64,000 bases of DNA from Cylindrospermum sp. NIES-4074 (GTDB taxonomy: Bacteria > Cyanobacteriota > Cyanobacteriia > Cyanobacteriales > Nostocaceae), in NCBI GenBank assembly GCA_003994795.1, contig AP018269.1, forward strand, positions 2,483,346-2,547,345, written 5' to 3'. The notes beneath the pieces are model-generated. The model was not told the DNA's origin. It saw only the letters and a program-made list of their open reading frames with translations, and searched no databases. The number at the start of each line of letters is the position of its first letter. The first letter of the stretch is position 1. This document shows positions 9,560 through 17,352 of the stretch, in pieces. The position numbers and the translations under genes are program-made.

Positions 9560-11854
9560 GTGAGTAAAAATTCGGGAAATACTGACTATCAGTCTTTGAT
9601 GAAGAAGGCACTGCTGGAACTGCGAGAGATGAAATCTAAACTCAGCACTTTAGAGCGTGCCAAGACTGAACCAATCGCAATCATTGGTATGGGTTGCAGA
9701 TTTCCAGGAGGTGCTGATCATCCAGAAGCTTTCTGGCAGATATTACGCGATGAATTGGATACCATCACTGAAGTTCCGAAAAATCGATGGGATGTTGATG
9801 CTTACTACGATCCAGATCCGGACAGTCTGGGAAAGATGTATACCAGACATGGTGGATTTGTCAATCAGTTGTATGAGTTCGACGCTCATTTCTTCGGCAT
9901 TCCTCCTCGGGAAGCTATTAGTCTTGACCCTCAGCAACGTCTACTGTTAGAAGTTAGTTGGGAATCACTAGAGAACGCAGGTTTATCACCTGAACGGCTG
10001 GCTGGCAGTCAAACTGGAGTTTTTATCGGCATATGTAGCAATGATTATTCCCAAAAATTGCTAACTAGAGACATTACTGAAATTGATGCCTACATGGGAA
10101 CAGGTAATGCCCATAGTGTTGCTTCAGGTCGCTTGTCCTATATTTTAGGTTTAAAGGGGCCAAGCTTGGCAGTGGATACAGCCTGCTCCTCCTCATTAGT
10201 AGCAGTTCATTTGGCTTGCCAAAGCTTACGCAATGGAGAATGTAGTTTAGCCCTGGTTGGGGGTGTTAATCGGCTTCTCTCACCGGAATTTACAATTAAT
10301 TTCTCAAAAGCCCATATGCTAGCTACAGATGGTCGTTGCAAGACTTTTGATGCTGCTGCTGACGGCTATGTTCGTGCAGAAGGTTGTGGGGTAGTCATCC
10401 TCAAGCGTTTGTCAGATGCCTTGGCTGATGGAGACAACATTTTGGCACAAATTCGAGGGTCAGCTATCAATCAAGATGGTCGCAGTAGCGGACTGACAGT
10501 GCCAAATGGACCATCACAGCAAGCTGTGATTCGCCAAGCTTTGCAAAACGGGGGTGTGGAAGCAAACCAAGTGGAATATATAGAGGCTCACGGCACAGGG
10601 ACATCTTTAGGAGACCCTATTGAGATCGGAGCCTTAGAAGCCGTTTTCGGTAAAATACGTACCCAAGAGTATCCCTTAATAGTTGGTTCAGTAAAAACCA
10701 ATATTGGTCACTTGGAAGGTGCGGCTGGAATAGCAAGCTTAATTAAGGTGGTATTGGCGCTACAGCATGAGGAGATTCCTCGTCATCTCCATTTTCAAAA
10801 GCCCAATCCTCACATTAACTGGGAGTCAATGCCTATAGTTGTACCTACTCAACGAACGGCTTGGCGCAAAGGTACAAGGCAGCGACTGGCAGGAGTCAGT
10901 TCTTTTGGCTTCAGTGGCACTAATGCCCATGTAGTGGTGGAAGAAGCACCCACAGTCACATCAGAGGTAAGCGAAGTTGAACGTCCACAGCACCTATTAA
11001 CCCTATCAGCGAAAAATGAAAGTGCCCTGAGAGAATTGGCACAAAGATATCAAGAATTCATCGCCAAATATCCAGAAACATCACTAGCAGACATCGGGTT
11101 CACAGCCAACAAAGGGCGATCGCATTTTGACCACCGGCTAGCAATAGTGGCAACATCTCATCAGCAGTTGCAAGAGGCACTAAATGCTGTTACTCAAGGG
11201 AAAGAAATATCAGGGCTAGTAACCAGCCAAATCAAAACCAAAAAACGTCCCAAGATAGCCTTTTTATTTACCGGTCAAGGTTCGCAATATTTGGGAATGG
11301 GGCAGCAACTCTACAACACCCAGCCAACATTCCGCGACGCACTTGATCATTGCGATGAAATCTTGCGTCCCTACTGGGGAGAAGCACTCATCAAAGTTCT
11401 CTACCCTGAACCAGGAACAACTTCACCCCTAGACCAGACATTTTACACCCAACCAGCCCTATTTGCCTTAGAGTATGCCATATTCCAGTTATGGAAATCT
11501 TGGGGCATTGAACCGACAGTTGTCATGGGACATAGTCTCGGGGAATATGTAGCTGCTTGTGTAGCAGGAGTTTTCAGTCTAGAGGATGGACTGAAACTGG
11601 TTGTCGAACGGGCACGTCTGATGCAAAGCCTGCCACCAACGGGTGAAATGGTCGCAGTCTTAGCAACCAAGGCAGTCATTGAGTCCATTACGGTCATAGA
11701 TGAGCAACAAGTAGCGATCGCTGCCTACAATGGCGCAAATAATACAGTCATTTCTGGGGAACGGCAGGCAGTCCAGTCTATCTGTAGCGCTCTGGAAGCT
11801 AGGGAATTATCACCAAAAAACTACAAACCTCTCATGCTTTCCATTCCCCACTGA
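9560..11854 (+). CDS. Type I PKS module 2, part A: KS and N-terminal AT (frame broken)
   Basis: 764 residues from a GTG that abuts the previous stop codon. A short coiled N-terminus (LMKKALLELREMKSKL) looks like a docking segment. KS is intact, with Cys209 in DTACSSSL, EAHGTGTSLGDP and NIGHLEGAAG. AT begins normally with FTGQGSQ and Ser659 in GHSLGEY. Compared with the AT copy at 4259-5643, one base is missing at about 11800/11801 (GCCCAGGG became GCTAGGG), so the last 18 residues are out of frame and the catalytic HAFH motif is lost. The stop TGA overlaps the ATG of part B (TGATG). With a -1 shift at the heptamer 11815-11821 the two parts would give one 1367-residue KS-AT-ACP-TE protein. Alternatives are a true pseudogene or a sequencing error. 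Confidence 0.9.
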   Translation: MSKNSGNTDYQSLMKKALLELREMKSKLSTLERAKTEPIAIIGMGCRFPGGADHPEAFWQILRDELDTITEVPKNRWDVDAYYDPDPDSLGKMYTRHGGFVNQLYEFDAHFFGIPPREAISLDPQQRLLLEVSWESLENAGLSPERLAGSQTGVFIGICSNDYSQKLLTRDITEIDAYMGTGNAHSVASGRLSYILGLKGPSLAVDTACSSSLVAVHLACQSLRNGECSLALVGGVNRLLSPEFTINFSKAHMLATDGRCKTFDAAADGYVRAEGCGVVILKRLSDALADGDNILAQIRGSAINQDGRSSGLTVPNGPSQQAVIRQALQNGGVEANQVEYIEAHGTGTSLGDPIEIGALEAVFGKIRTQEYPLIVGSVKTNIGHLEGAAGIASLIKVVLALQHEEIPRHLHFQKPNPHINWESMPIVVPTQRTAWRKGTRQRLAGVSSFGFSGTNAHVVVEEAPTVTSEVSEVERPQHLLTLSAKNESALRELAQRYQEFIAKYPETSLADIGFTANKGRSHFDHRLAIVATSHQQLQEALNAVTQGKEISGLVTSQIKTKKRPKIAFLFTGQGSQYLGMGQQLYNTQPTFRDALDHCDEILRPYWGEALIKVLYPEPGTTSPLDQTFYTQPALFALEYAIFQLWKSWGIEPTVVMGHSLGEYVAACVAGVFSLEDGLKLVVERARLMQSLPPTGEMVAVLATKAVIESITVIDEQQVAIAAYNGANNTVISGERQAVQSICSALEARELSPKNYKPLMLSIPH

Positions 11855-12302
11855 TGGAGCCGATATTGGCCCAATTCCAGATATTAGCAGCTAGTATCAC
11901 CTACAATCCGCCACAAATAGAGATAATTTCTAATCTCACTGCCCAGCCACTGACAGCAGCCGCAATCAATGCAGACTATTGGTGTCGCCACTTGCGCGCA
12001 CCAGTGCAATTTGCTGCTAGTTTGGAGACTTTGGCTGCTGTTGGTTATCAATTTTTTGTGGAGATTGGTCCCAAACCAGTCTTGTTGGGAATGGGGCGTC
12101 ACTGCTTGCCAGAGGTGGAGGCAGTTTGGCTCCCCAGTTTGCGTCCAGGGTATGACGATTGGCAGCAAATGCTCTTGAGTTTGGCGCAACTTTATGTGCA
12201 TGGTGTCTCAGTCGATTGGTCTGGTTTTGACCAAAATTATCCGCGACAATTAGTTAGTCTGCCCACTTATCCTTTCCAGCGACAGCGCTACTGGTTAGAT
12301 AC
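10919..12302 (+). repeat. AT-domain duplication, copy 2 (1-bp deletion)
   Basis: Near-identical partner of 4259-5643. Visible differences include single bases near 10964, 11247, 11780, 11892, 11960-11968 and 11987, and the one-base deletion at 11800/11801 that breaks the reading frame. Confidence 0.93.
11815..11821 (+). promoter_or_regulatory. Candidate -1 ribosomal slippery heptamer A AAA AAC
   Basis: The heptamer lies exactly in the X XXY YYZ phase of part A (codons CCA AAA AAC). A -1 slip continues with CTA CAA ACC in the frame of part B and restores LQTSHAFHSPLM at the same alignment length as the intact AT. In the intact copy the same A-run is in a different phase, so the match arose through the deletion. 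Whether slippage really occurs is unknown; A AAA AAC is less efficient than A AAA AAG in E. coli. Confidence 0.4.
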
Positions 12303-13662
12303 TCTTAACACTGGACATCAATCAAAAACATTGTCATCCCCAGAACAGTTGGAAACTTCGACAGTTGTCAACCTTCTGCTCCAAGGGAATATCCAACAGT
12401 TGGTTCGACAGTTAGAAGCAGTAGAAGATATTTCCGCAGATGAGATCAAACTACTGCCTAAACTAATGGAAAAATTGGTTCAACAACACCAACTAACCAC
12501 AGTATCAATTACTGACAAAAACAAAGCTTCAACTTTAATTGAAGAATCATCTTCTAACAGTATCTTCATACCAAAAATAGTAGAAATTTTCCAGTATGAG
12601 CAACTTTTGAAATCAGATCCAGGAGAACAAAAACAACTTTTAAAAACTTATTTTAGCCAACTTTTAGCTAAAGTAGCGGGAATTTCTCAAGATCAATTAG
12701 ATTGGCAACAGCCCCTTGCTAATTTGGGGCTAGACTCTCTGATGATTGCTGACATGAGAAAGCACATGGAAAGCAACTTGAAGATAATAGTACCTGTGGA
12801 ATATTTCGCGGCACTGAGTCTCGAAGAAATTCTAAAACAGCTGCTACTGCTAATTACGGGTAAATCTATTCCAAAACAGGTGGATTCAAATCCAGAATAT
12901 TTGTTGCAAGCTAATATCTGGTTACCCCGCCTGCAAACAAATTCTCAAGCTAGCTTCCGTCTATTCTGCTTCCCTTATGCAGGGGCTGGTGCTTCTATTT
13001 TCTATTCCTGGATAAAGGATTTGCCGCCAGAAATAGAACTCTGTCCAATTCAGTTACCAGGAAGGGAAAACCGCACAGGGGAATCTCCTTTTACTCGCAT
13101 TAAGCCTCTGATAAAAACTCTAGCTTCACTCCTACACCCACACCTAGATATTCCCTTTGCTTTTTTTGGTCACAGTCTTGGGGCATTACTCAGCTTTGAA
13201 TTAGCTCGTGAACTACGCAGACTTAATTTCCCTGCCCCCAGTTACTTATTTGTGTCTGGGAGCCGCGCTCCGCAAATTCCTGACCTAGATTCTCCCATTC
13301 ATACACTACCTGAACCTCAGTTCAAGGAAGCATTACAACGCCTCAACGGTACACCGGAAATAATTCTTAAAGATTCCAATTTGATGCAGTTATTTCTCCC
13401 TGCTTTGAGATCAGATTTTGCGATGTTAGAAACTTATTTTTATACAAATGAAAAGCCTCTTGAGTGCCCAATTTTTGGATTTGGAGGTTTAAATGATCGC
13501 CGGGTAAGCTCTGAAGAAATTGATGCCTGGCATGAACAAACTCAAAGTTATTTTAAGCTACAAATGTTTTCTGATGATCATTTCTTTTTACACAGTGCCC
13601 AGAGTGCTATGGTACAAACCATATCTCATGAAATTCAAAAAACCTTAATCTTAAAAACTTGA
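11854..13662 (+). CDS. Type I PKS module 2, part B: C-terminal AT, ACP, thioesterase
   Basis: 602 residues from an ATG overlapping the stop of part A. Residues 1 to about 150 are the end of the AT domain, without HAFH. Next are a linker, an ACP with its phosphopantetheine serine in LGLDSLMIADM (about 280), and an alpha/beta-hydrolase thioesterase from about 365 with FCFPYAGAG, the nucleophile motif GHSLGALLSFE and a late DDHFFLHS histidine, resembling type II (GrsT/SrfD-like) thioesterases. There is no KR, DH or ER, so the unit added would keep its beta-keto group, suitable for hand-over to the type III PKS 6 bp downstream. The natural start is probably that of part A, the ATG being a leftover methionine in PLMEP. 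Confidence 0.88.
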   Translation: MEPILAQFQILAASITYNPPQIEIISNLTAQPLTAAAINADYWCRHLRAPVQFAASLETLAAVGYQFFVEIGPKPVLLGMGRHCLPEVEAVWLPSLRPGYDDWQQMLLSLAQLYVHGVSVDWSGFDQNYPRQLVSLPTYPFQRQRYWLDTLNTGHQSKTLSSPEQLETSTVVNLLLQGNIQQLVRQLEAVEDISADEIKLLPKLMEKLVQQHQLTTVSITDKNKASTLIEESSSNSIFIPKIVEIFQYEQLLKSDPGEQKQLLKTYFSQLLAKVAGISQDQLDWQQPLANLGLDSLMIADMRKHMESNLKIIVPVEYFAALSLEEILKQLLLLITGKSIPKQVDSNPEYLLQANIWLPRLQTNSQASFRLFCFPYAGAGASIFYSWIKDLPPEIELCPIQLPGRENRTGESPFTRIKPLIKTLASLLHPHLDIPFAFFGHSLGALLSFELARELRRLNFPAPSYLFVSGSRAPQIPDLDSPIHTLPEPQFKEALQRLNGTPEIILKDSNLMQLFLPALRSDFAMLETYFYTNEKPLECPIFGFGGLNDRRVSSEEIDAWHEQTQSYFKLQMFSDDHFFLHSAQSAMVQTISHEIQKTLILKT

Positions 13663-13668
13663 AGAAAT

Positions 13669-14790
13669 ATGACTTCTATTGTTGCTACCTCCATTTGCTT
13701 TCCATCATACTATTACTCTCAGAGCGTTCTGGCTAATGCCTTGCGTAAATACTGTTTGGCAATGAATCTAGATTTTGATTTAGATACAATTGACCGCTTC
13801 TTTAACAATGTGATGATCAAGGGACGTTATTTTATGTTGCCCCTTGACTCCTTCTATGAGCCACCAGGTTTGGAAGTAACCTTTAATGCAACTATTGAGG
13901 CTACCGTCAGTTTAGTAGAAGAAACTGTTCGTAAGTTGCTAGAAAAGACAGCCCTTGAAGCCAAAGATATATCGCAACTTACTACAGTAACTCTTGTCTC
14001 AGCAGTTCCTGGAATTGATGCTCGGTTGATGAACCGCATCCCCTTTTCTCCTAATCTCAAGAGAATGCCTATAGGAGGAGTTGGCTGTATGGGAGGCGCT
14101 TTTGGAGTAGCTAGAGTTGCTGATTACTTACAAGGACATCCAACCGAAGCAGCCATTTTAGTTGCTTCCGAGCCATCCTCTTCCCTATGGCAAGGCTCTC
14201 TACAAAGAGATTTGTTTTCCATGATTAGGCGCTTGCCTGAAGATCCGTCTCAATATAGTGATATTATTATGACTATTATTACTGCTGCATTGTTTGGGGA
14301 CGGATCAGCAGCAGTTTTAATGGTTGGTCGAGACCATCCTTTAGCTAAACCAGGGCAACCTCAAGTCATAGATAGCCGTTCTGTCTTACTTCCCAATACA
14401 GTTCACTTGATGGGAATGGATATAGTTGACACAGGCAGTCGGAATATTCTCAGACCTGAAGTAGCCGATTTCGTAAAAGTTGGACTCAGACAAGCAATTG
14501 ACCCCCTTCTTACTAACCACAATCTATCGATTGATAAAATCTCTCGTTGGATGGTGCATCCCGGCGGACCGAAAATTCTTACTGCCATAGAACAAGAATT
14601 TGGACTTGATGATCATGCCTTACAACTTAGCCATGAGGCTTTAGCAGATGTTGGAAATTTGTCATCACCTACAGTTCTCTATATTCTTGACAAGACTTTG
14701 TCAGAAGAACAGCCGCCTTCTGGTTCTTATGGCTTAATGATTGCTATGGGACCTGGTTTCTCTCAAGAAGTGATTCTTTTGCAATGGTAG
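13669..14790 (+). CDS. Type III polyketide synthase (chalcone synthase-like, alkylresorcinol type)
   Basis: 373 residues with the complete Cys-His-Asn triad: Cys140 in GGVGCMGGAFG, His297 in MVHPGGPKIL, Asn330 in GNLSSPTVLYILD. The FGDGSAAVLM and GPGF motifs of the family are also present. It would take the acyl or beta-ketoacyl chain from the type I line, add malonyl units and cyclise to a resorcinol, the role of CylI in cylindrocyclophane synthesis. The gene is tightly spaced (6 bp after the PKS, 9 bp before the methyltransferase), so one operon. The number of extensions and the cyclisation mode cannot be read from sequence. Confidence 0.93.
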   Translation: MTSIVATSICFPSYYYSQSVLANALRKYCLAMNLDFDLDTIDRFFNNVMIKGRYFMLPLDSFYEPPGLEVTFNATIEATVSLVEETVRKLLEKTALEAKDISQLTTVTLVSAVPGIDARLMNRIPFSPNLKRMPIGGVGCMGGAFGVARVADYLQGHPTEAAILVASEPSSSLWQGSLQRDLFSMIRRLPEDPSQYSDIIMTIITAALFGDGSAAVLMVGRDHPLAKPGQPQVIDSRSVLLPNTVHLMGMDIVDTGSRNILRPEVADFVKVGLRQAIDPLLTNHNLSIDKISRWMVHPGGPKILTAIEQEFGLDDHALQLSHEALADVGNLSSPTVLYILDKTLSEEQPPSGSYGLMIAMGPGFSQEVILLQW

Positions 14791-14799
14791 GAAATTTCA

Positions 14800-15393
14800 A
14801 TGCTAACTACATACGTTTTCATTGGCATTGTTGCCCTCATCATTTTGCAGCGTCTCTTTGAGCTTCGTATTAGCAAACGCAATTTTCTTTATATCCTAGC
14901 TCAAGGAGGAAAGGAGTATAGTGACAACTACCTCAAATTAGTCAAACTATTGCAAGTAACTTGGTTTATGGCAATGATCATTGAGGTATGGTGGCTAAAT
15001 CGCCCCTTGATACCGATTTTAGCTGCTGTTGCATTAGTAGCAACATTGTCTGGTCAACTCTTGCGCTACCTGTCTATGCGAGCACTAGAATGGCGTTGGA
15101 CACTCCCACTGATAACCATTCCTGGGATGCCTTTAGTTGACACAGGAATTTACCGTCACTTGCGTCATCCCAATTGGTTAGGGGTAATTCTGGAAATTGC
15201 CGCACTGCCCCTGATTCATGGGGCTTATATAACGGCTATAGTTTTCTCCACAGCCAATATTTGGTTGATGAGTAAGCGGATTCAAGCAGAGGAAGAGGCT
15301 TTAAGCCGAGACAATAATTATGCATTTGCTTTCGCAAAAAAGCCAAGGTTTATCCCCAATTTTTTTGTATCAACAGGATTAGATTTATCATGA
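14800..15393 (+). CDS. ICMT-family methyltransferase (SrsB-like), membrane
   Basis: 197 residues with several hydrophobic helices and the family motif around RHLRHPNWLGVILEIAALPL near residue 130. Isoprenylcysteine-methyltransferase-like proteins beside type III PKS genes (for example SrsB in the Streptomyces srs operon) O-methylate alkylresorcinol-type products. By that analogy it would methylate a phenolic hydroxyl of the product made by the preceding gene. The ATG follows TAGGAAATTTCA, and the stop overlaps the start of the desaturase by 4 bp, so the genes are translationally coupled. Confidence 0.85.
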   Translation: MLTTYVFIGIVALIILQRLFELRISKRNFLYILAQGGKEYSDNYLKLVKLLQVTWFMAMIIEVWWLNRPLIPILAAVALVATLSGQLLRYLSMRALEWRWTLPLITIPGMPLVDTGIYRHLRHPNWLGVILEIAALPLIHGAYITAIVFSTANIWLMSKRIQAEEEALSRDNNYAFAFAKKPRFIPNFFVSTGLDLS

Positions 15394-16427
15394 GAAACCC
15401 TAGTATTCCTACCGCAGGGGAACAAATTATTCCCCAAATAGACAATCTATTCAAGTCTATTGTGTTGATCGGGTTAATGATCAGTTCTTTTTATCTAGCT
15501 CAGATTGGTGCTGACACAATTGATTCCTACTTTGGAATCCATTCTTATTCTGAAACAGTTCATTTTCTAGTGAAGTGGACTTTTCTAATAGCGCTAGGAG
15601 TGCTGAACAATTTTATCATCACAGGACTTGGAGTACTGGCTCATGAGGGTGTCCATAAGGTTTTATTTAAAAACCAGTTTTGGAATGACTTATGGTCAGG
15701 GATTATATTTGCACTGTTTTTCCTGCCGTTTTACGCCAACAGAGAGATTCATTTAACTCATCATCGCTACACCCATCAGCCTGAAAACGATCCAGAGTAT
15801 CCCATACATAACCACAACTTTTGGGTTGCATTTATCGTAGGTGGGTTTGTGGCTTTTTACCTACATTACAAGCTTTTAGTGACTAATCTCTTCACCAAAT
15901 TTGGAGATAAGCGTTACATAAGTCGGGTCATAAAGGATGTTTTGTTTCTCCTCACAGCTGCATTCTTCTATTTTTATCTTGTCCCTAATTTCGGTATCTC
16001 TATCTGGTACACTTTTGTTCCCATAACGGTGGCATTTCCCTTTGTATTTTCCTTGCGTGCAATGTCAGATCATTATTCTATACCATCTGTTGTGAAGGAT
16101 AAAGTTAAGGAGCAGGTACTGGAAGCAGAACCGGACGATGTGTGCCGCAAATACATAAGTAAAGCCCCAATTTTGGATAGCTGGATAATCTTGACAAATC
16201 CTGTAATGGATTGGTTATGGAGCAACATTCACTATCACCAGGTACATCATCGCTATCCTTATTTATCTTATCGCTACCTTCCGTCAGTTTTTGAAGCCAC
16301 AAAGCATGAGCAACCTTATATAGTTGTCAAAGGTTACTTGGTTTCTCTGGTCAACTTAATGAACAAATCCTATTATTCCCAGCAGGAAAACATCAATCCT
16401 TTCTTAATAACTGACAGCAGTAAGTAA
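15390..16427 (+). CDS. Membrane fatty acid desaturase-like di-iron protein
   Basis: 345 residues with hydrophobic segments near 25-45, 60-85, 105-120, 145-165 and 185-225, and three histidine boxes: HEGVHK, HLTHHRYTH and HYHQVHHRYP. These bind a di-iron centre in integral-membrane desaturases, hydroxylases and ketolases. Substrate could be the alkyl chain of the polyketide or its alkylresorcinol; a hydroxylase reaction is equally possible. The start ATGA overlaps the previous stop. A desaturase is not part of the basic cylindrocyclophane gene set as I know it, so it may mark a product with an unsaturated or oxygenated chain. Confidence 0.85.
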   Translation: MRNPSIPTAGEQIIPQIDNLFKSIVLIGLMISSFYLAQIGADTIDSYFGIHSYSETVHFLVKWTFLIALGVLNNFIITGLGVLAHEGVHKVLFKNQFWNDLWSGIIFALFFLPFYANREIHLTHHRYTHQPENDPEYPIHNHNFWVAFIVGGFVAFYLHYKLLVTNLFTKFGDKRYISRVIKDVLFLLTAAFFYFYLVPNFGISIWYTFVPITVAFPFVFSLRAMSDHYSIPSVVKDKVKEQVLEAEPDDVCRKYISKAPILDSWIILTNPVMDWLWSNIHYHQVHHRYPYLSYRYLPSVFEATKHEQPYIVVKGYLVSLVNLMNKSYYSQQENINPFLITDSSK

Positions 16428-16543
16428 GCGTTCAGAGGGGTAACAATATCATGAGAATTCCGGTTAATCTAGTCCTATGATTTAGCCTTGGTTACTTCAA
16501 CCTAGTAGCTTAATAGTACTTCAGACCCTCTCAACTTCTTACC

Positions 16544-16628
16544 CCCCTGAAAGCAGGGGTATTTCATTCCCTCAAAGGCGTTTTATGTCATAACAAAACT
16601 CTCTCCTCATGGAATGAAGCATCCCTGC
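16544..16628. repeat. Hairpin and MITE-like inverted repeat
   Basis: A perfect 6-bp stem CCCCTG-AAAG-CAGGGG (16544-16559) is followed by a larger imperfect inverted repeat: arms 16553-16570 and 16611-16628 share about 15 of 18 bases around a 40-base centre. It may terminate the upstream operon or be a small mobile element remnant. Confidence 0.5.
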
Positions 16629-16750
16629 CCCTTTAAAGCTTACGTAGATTATTGAACATTTCATTTATGTGGGTTTTGAAAAAAGCCCGTAAAGGTAACG
16701 CTTATAAATTCCATACAACAGAATCTATTTTTCGTACAGAGACCGAACTT

Positions 16751-17302
16751 ATGTCAAAAAGTTTAGATTTACATACTGAAAATGGGCAATCCTTTTTAGG
16801 AAATGTGGCATGGAGAATAGATCGACTTCAGGGACGTAACAGACGTTTTTATGCTGAAGTAAAAATTCCCCATTCCCAGGAACAAATCTGGCAAGTTTTA
16901 ACGAATTATGAGGCATTGCCTGAGTTTATAATTAACTTCCAGCAAATTCAACGCCTCGACCATCCAACAGGAAACATTCGCATAGAGAAAATTATGACCA
17001 AAAAATTTATGGGGATGGAGTTCCAAGCTCGTATGGTGTCAGACATGGAAGAACATTATCCTCATGAAGTTTGTGAAAAATTGGTAGAGGGAGATTTTCA
17101 AAGTTATTGTGGTTATTGGCGATTAAATCCTTGGGTTCAATCAGATGGCAAGGTTGGAGTTAATTTAGTCTATGACTTATTGGTCTGTCCAAAGCGTATT
17201 TACCCTTTGCCATTATTTGAACATATTCTCAGCAAAGATTTACCAAATGATATCCTTGCTGTATGTCATCGAGCAGAATTATTATTTGGGAGAAATAGTT
17301 AA
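16751..17302 (+). CDS. START/SRPBCC-like (polyketide cyclase family) protein
   Basis: 183 residues from ATG 16751. The open frame extends upstream to a TTG at 16652 and an ATG at 16667, but the upstream part lacks a ribosome site and looks non-conserved. The helix-grip fold pattern is visible: EVKIPHSQEQIWQVLTNYEALPEFI, then a hydrophobic strand series and a C-terminal helix (LPNDILAVCHRAELLF). Such proteins bind lipids or aromatic polyketides, or assist cyclisation. Next to a type III PKS it could aid aromatisation or carry the hydrophobic product. No catalytic residues can be assigned. Confidence 0.7.
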   Translation: MSKSLDLHTENGQSFLGNVAWRIDRLQGRNRRFYAEVKIPHSQEQIWQVLTNYEALPEFIINFQQIQRLDHPTGNIRIEKIMTKKFMGMEFQARMVSDMEEHYPHEVCEKLVEGDFQSYCGYWRLNPWVQSDGKVGVNLVYDLLVCPKRIYPLPLFEHILSKDLPNDILAVCHRAELLFGRNS

Positions 17303-17352
17303 ATTCTTCAGAAATTTTTATTTTTAGTTAACCCAAAAGGAGTTAAGTTAAT

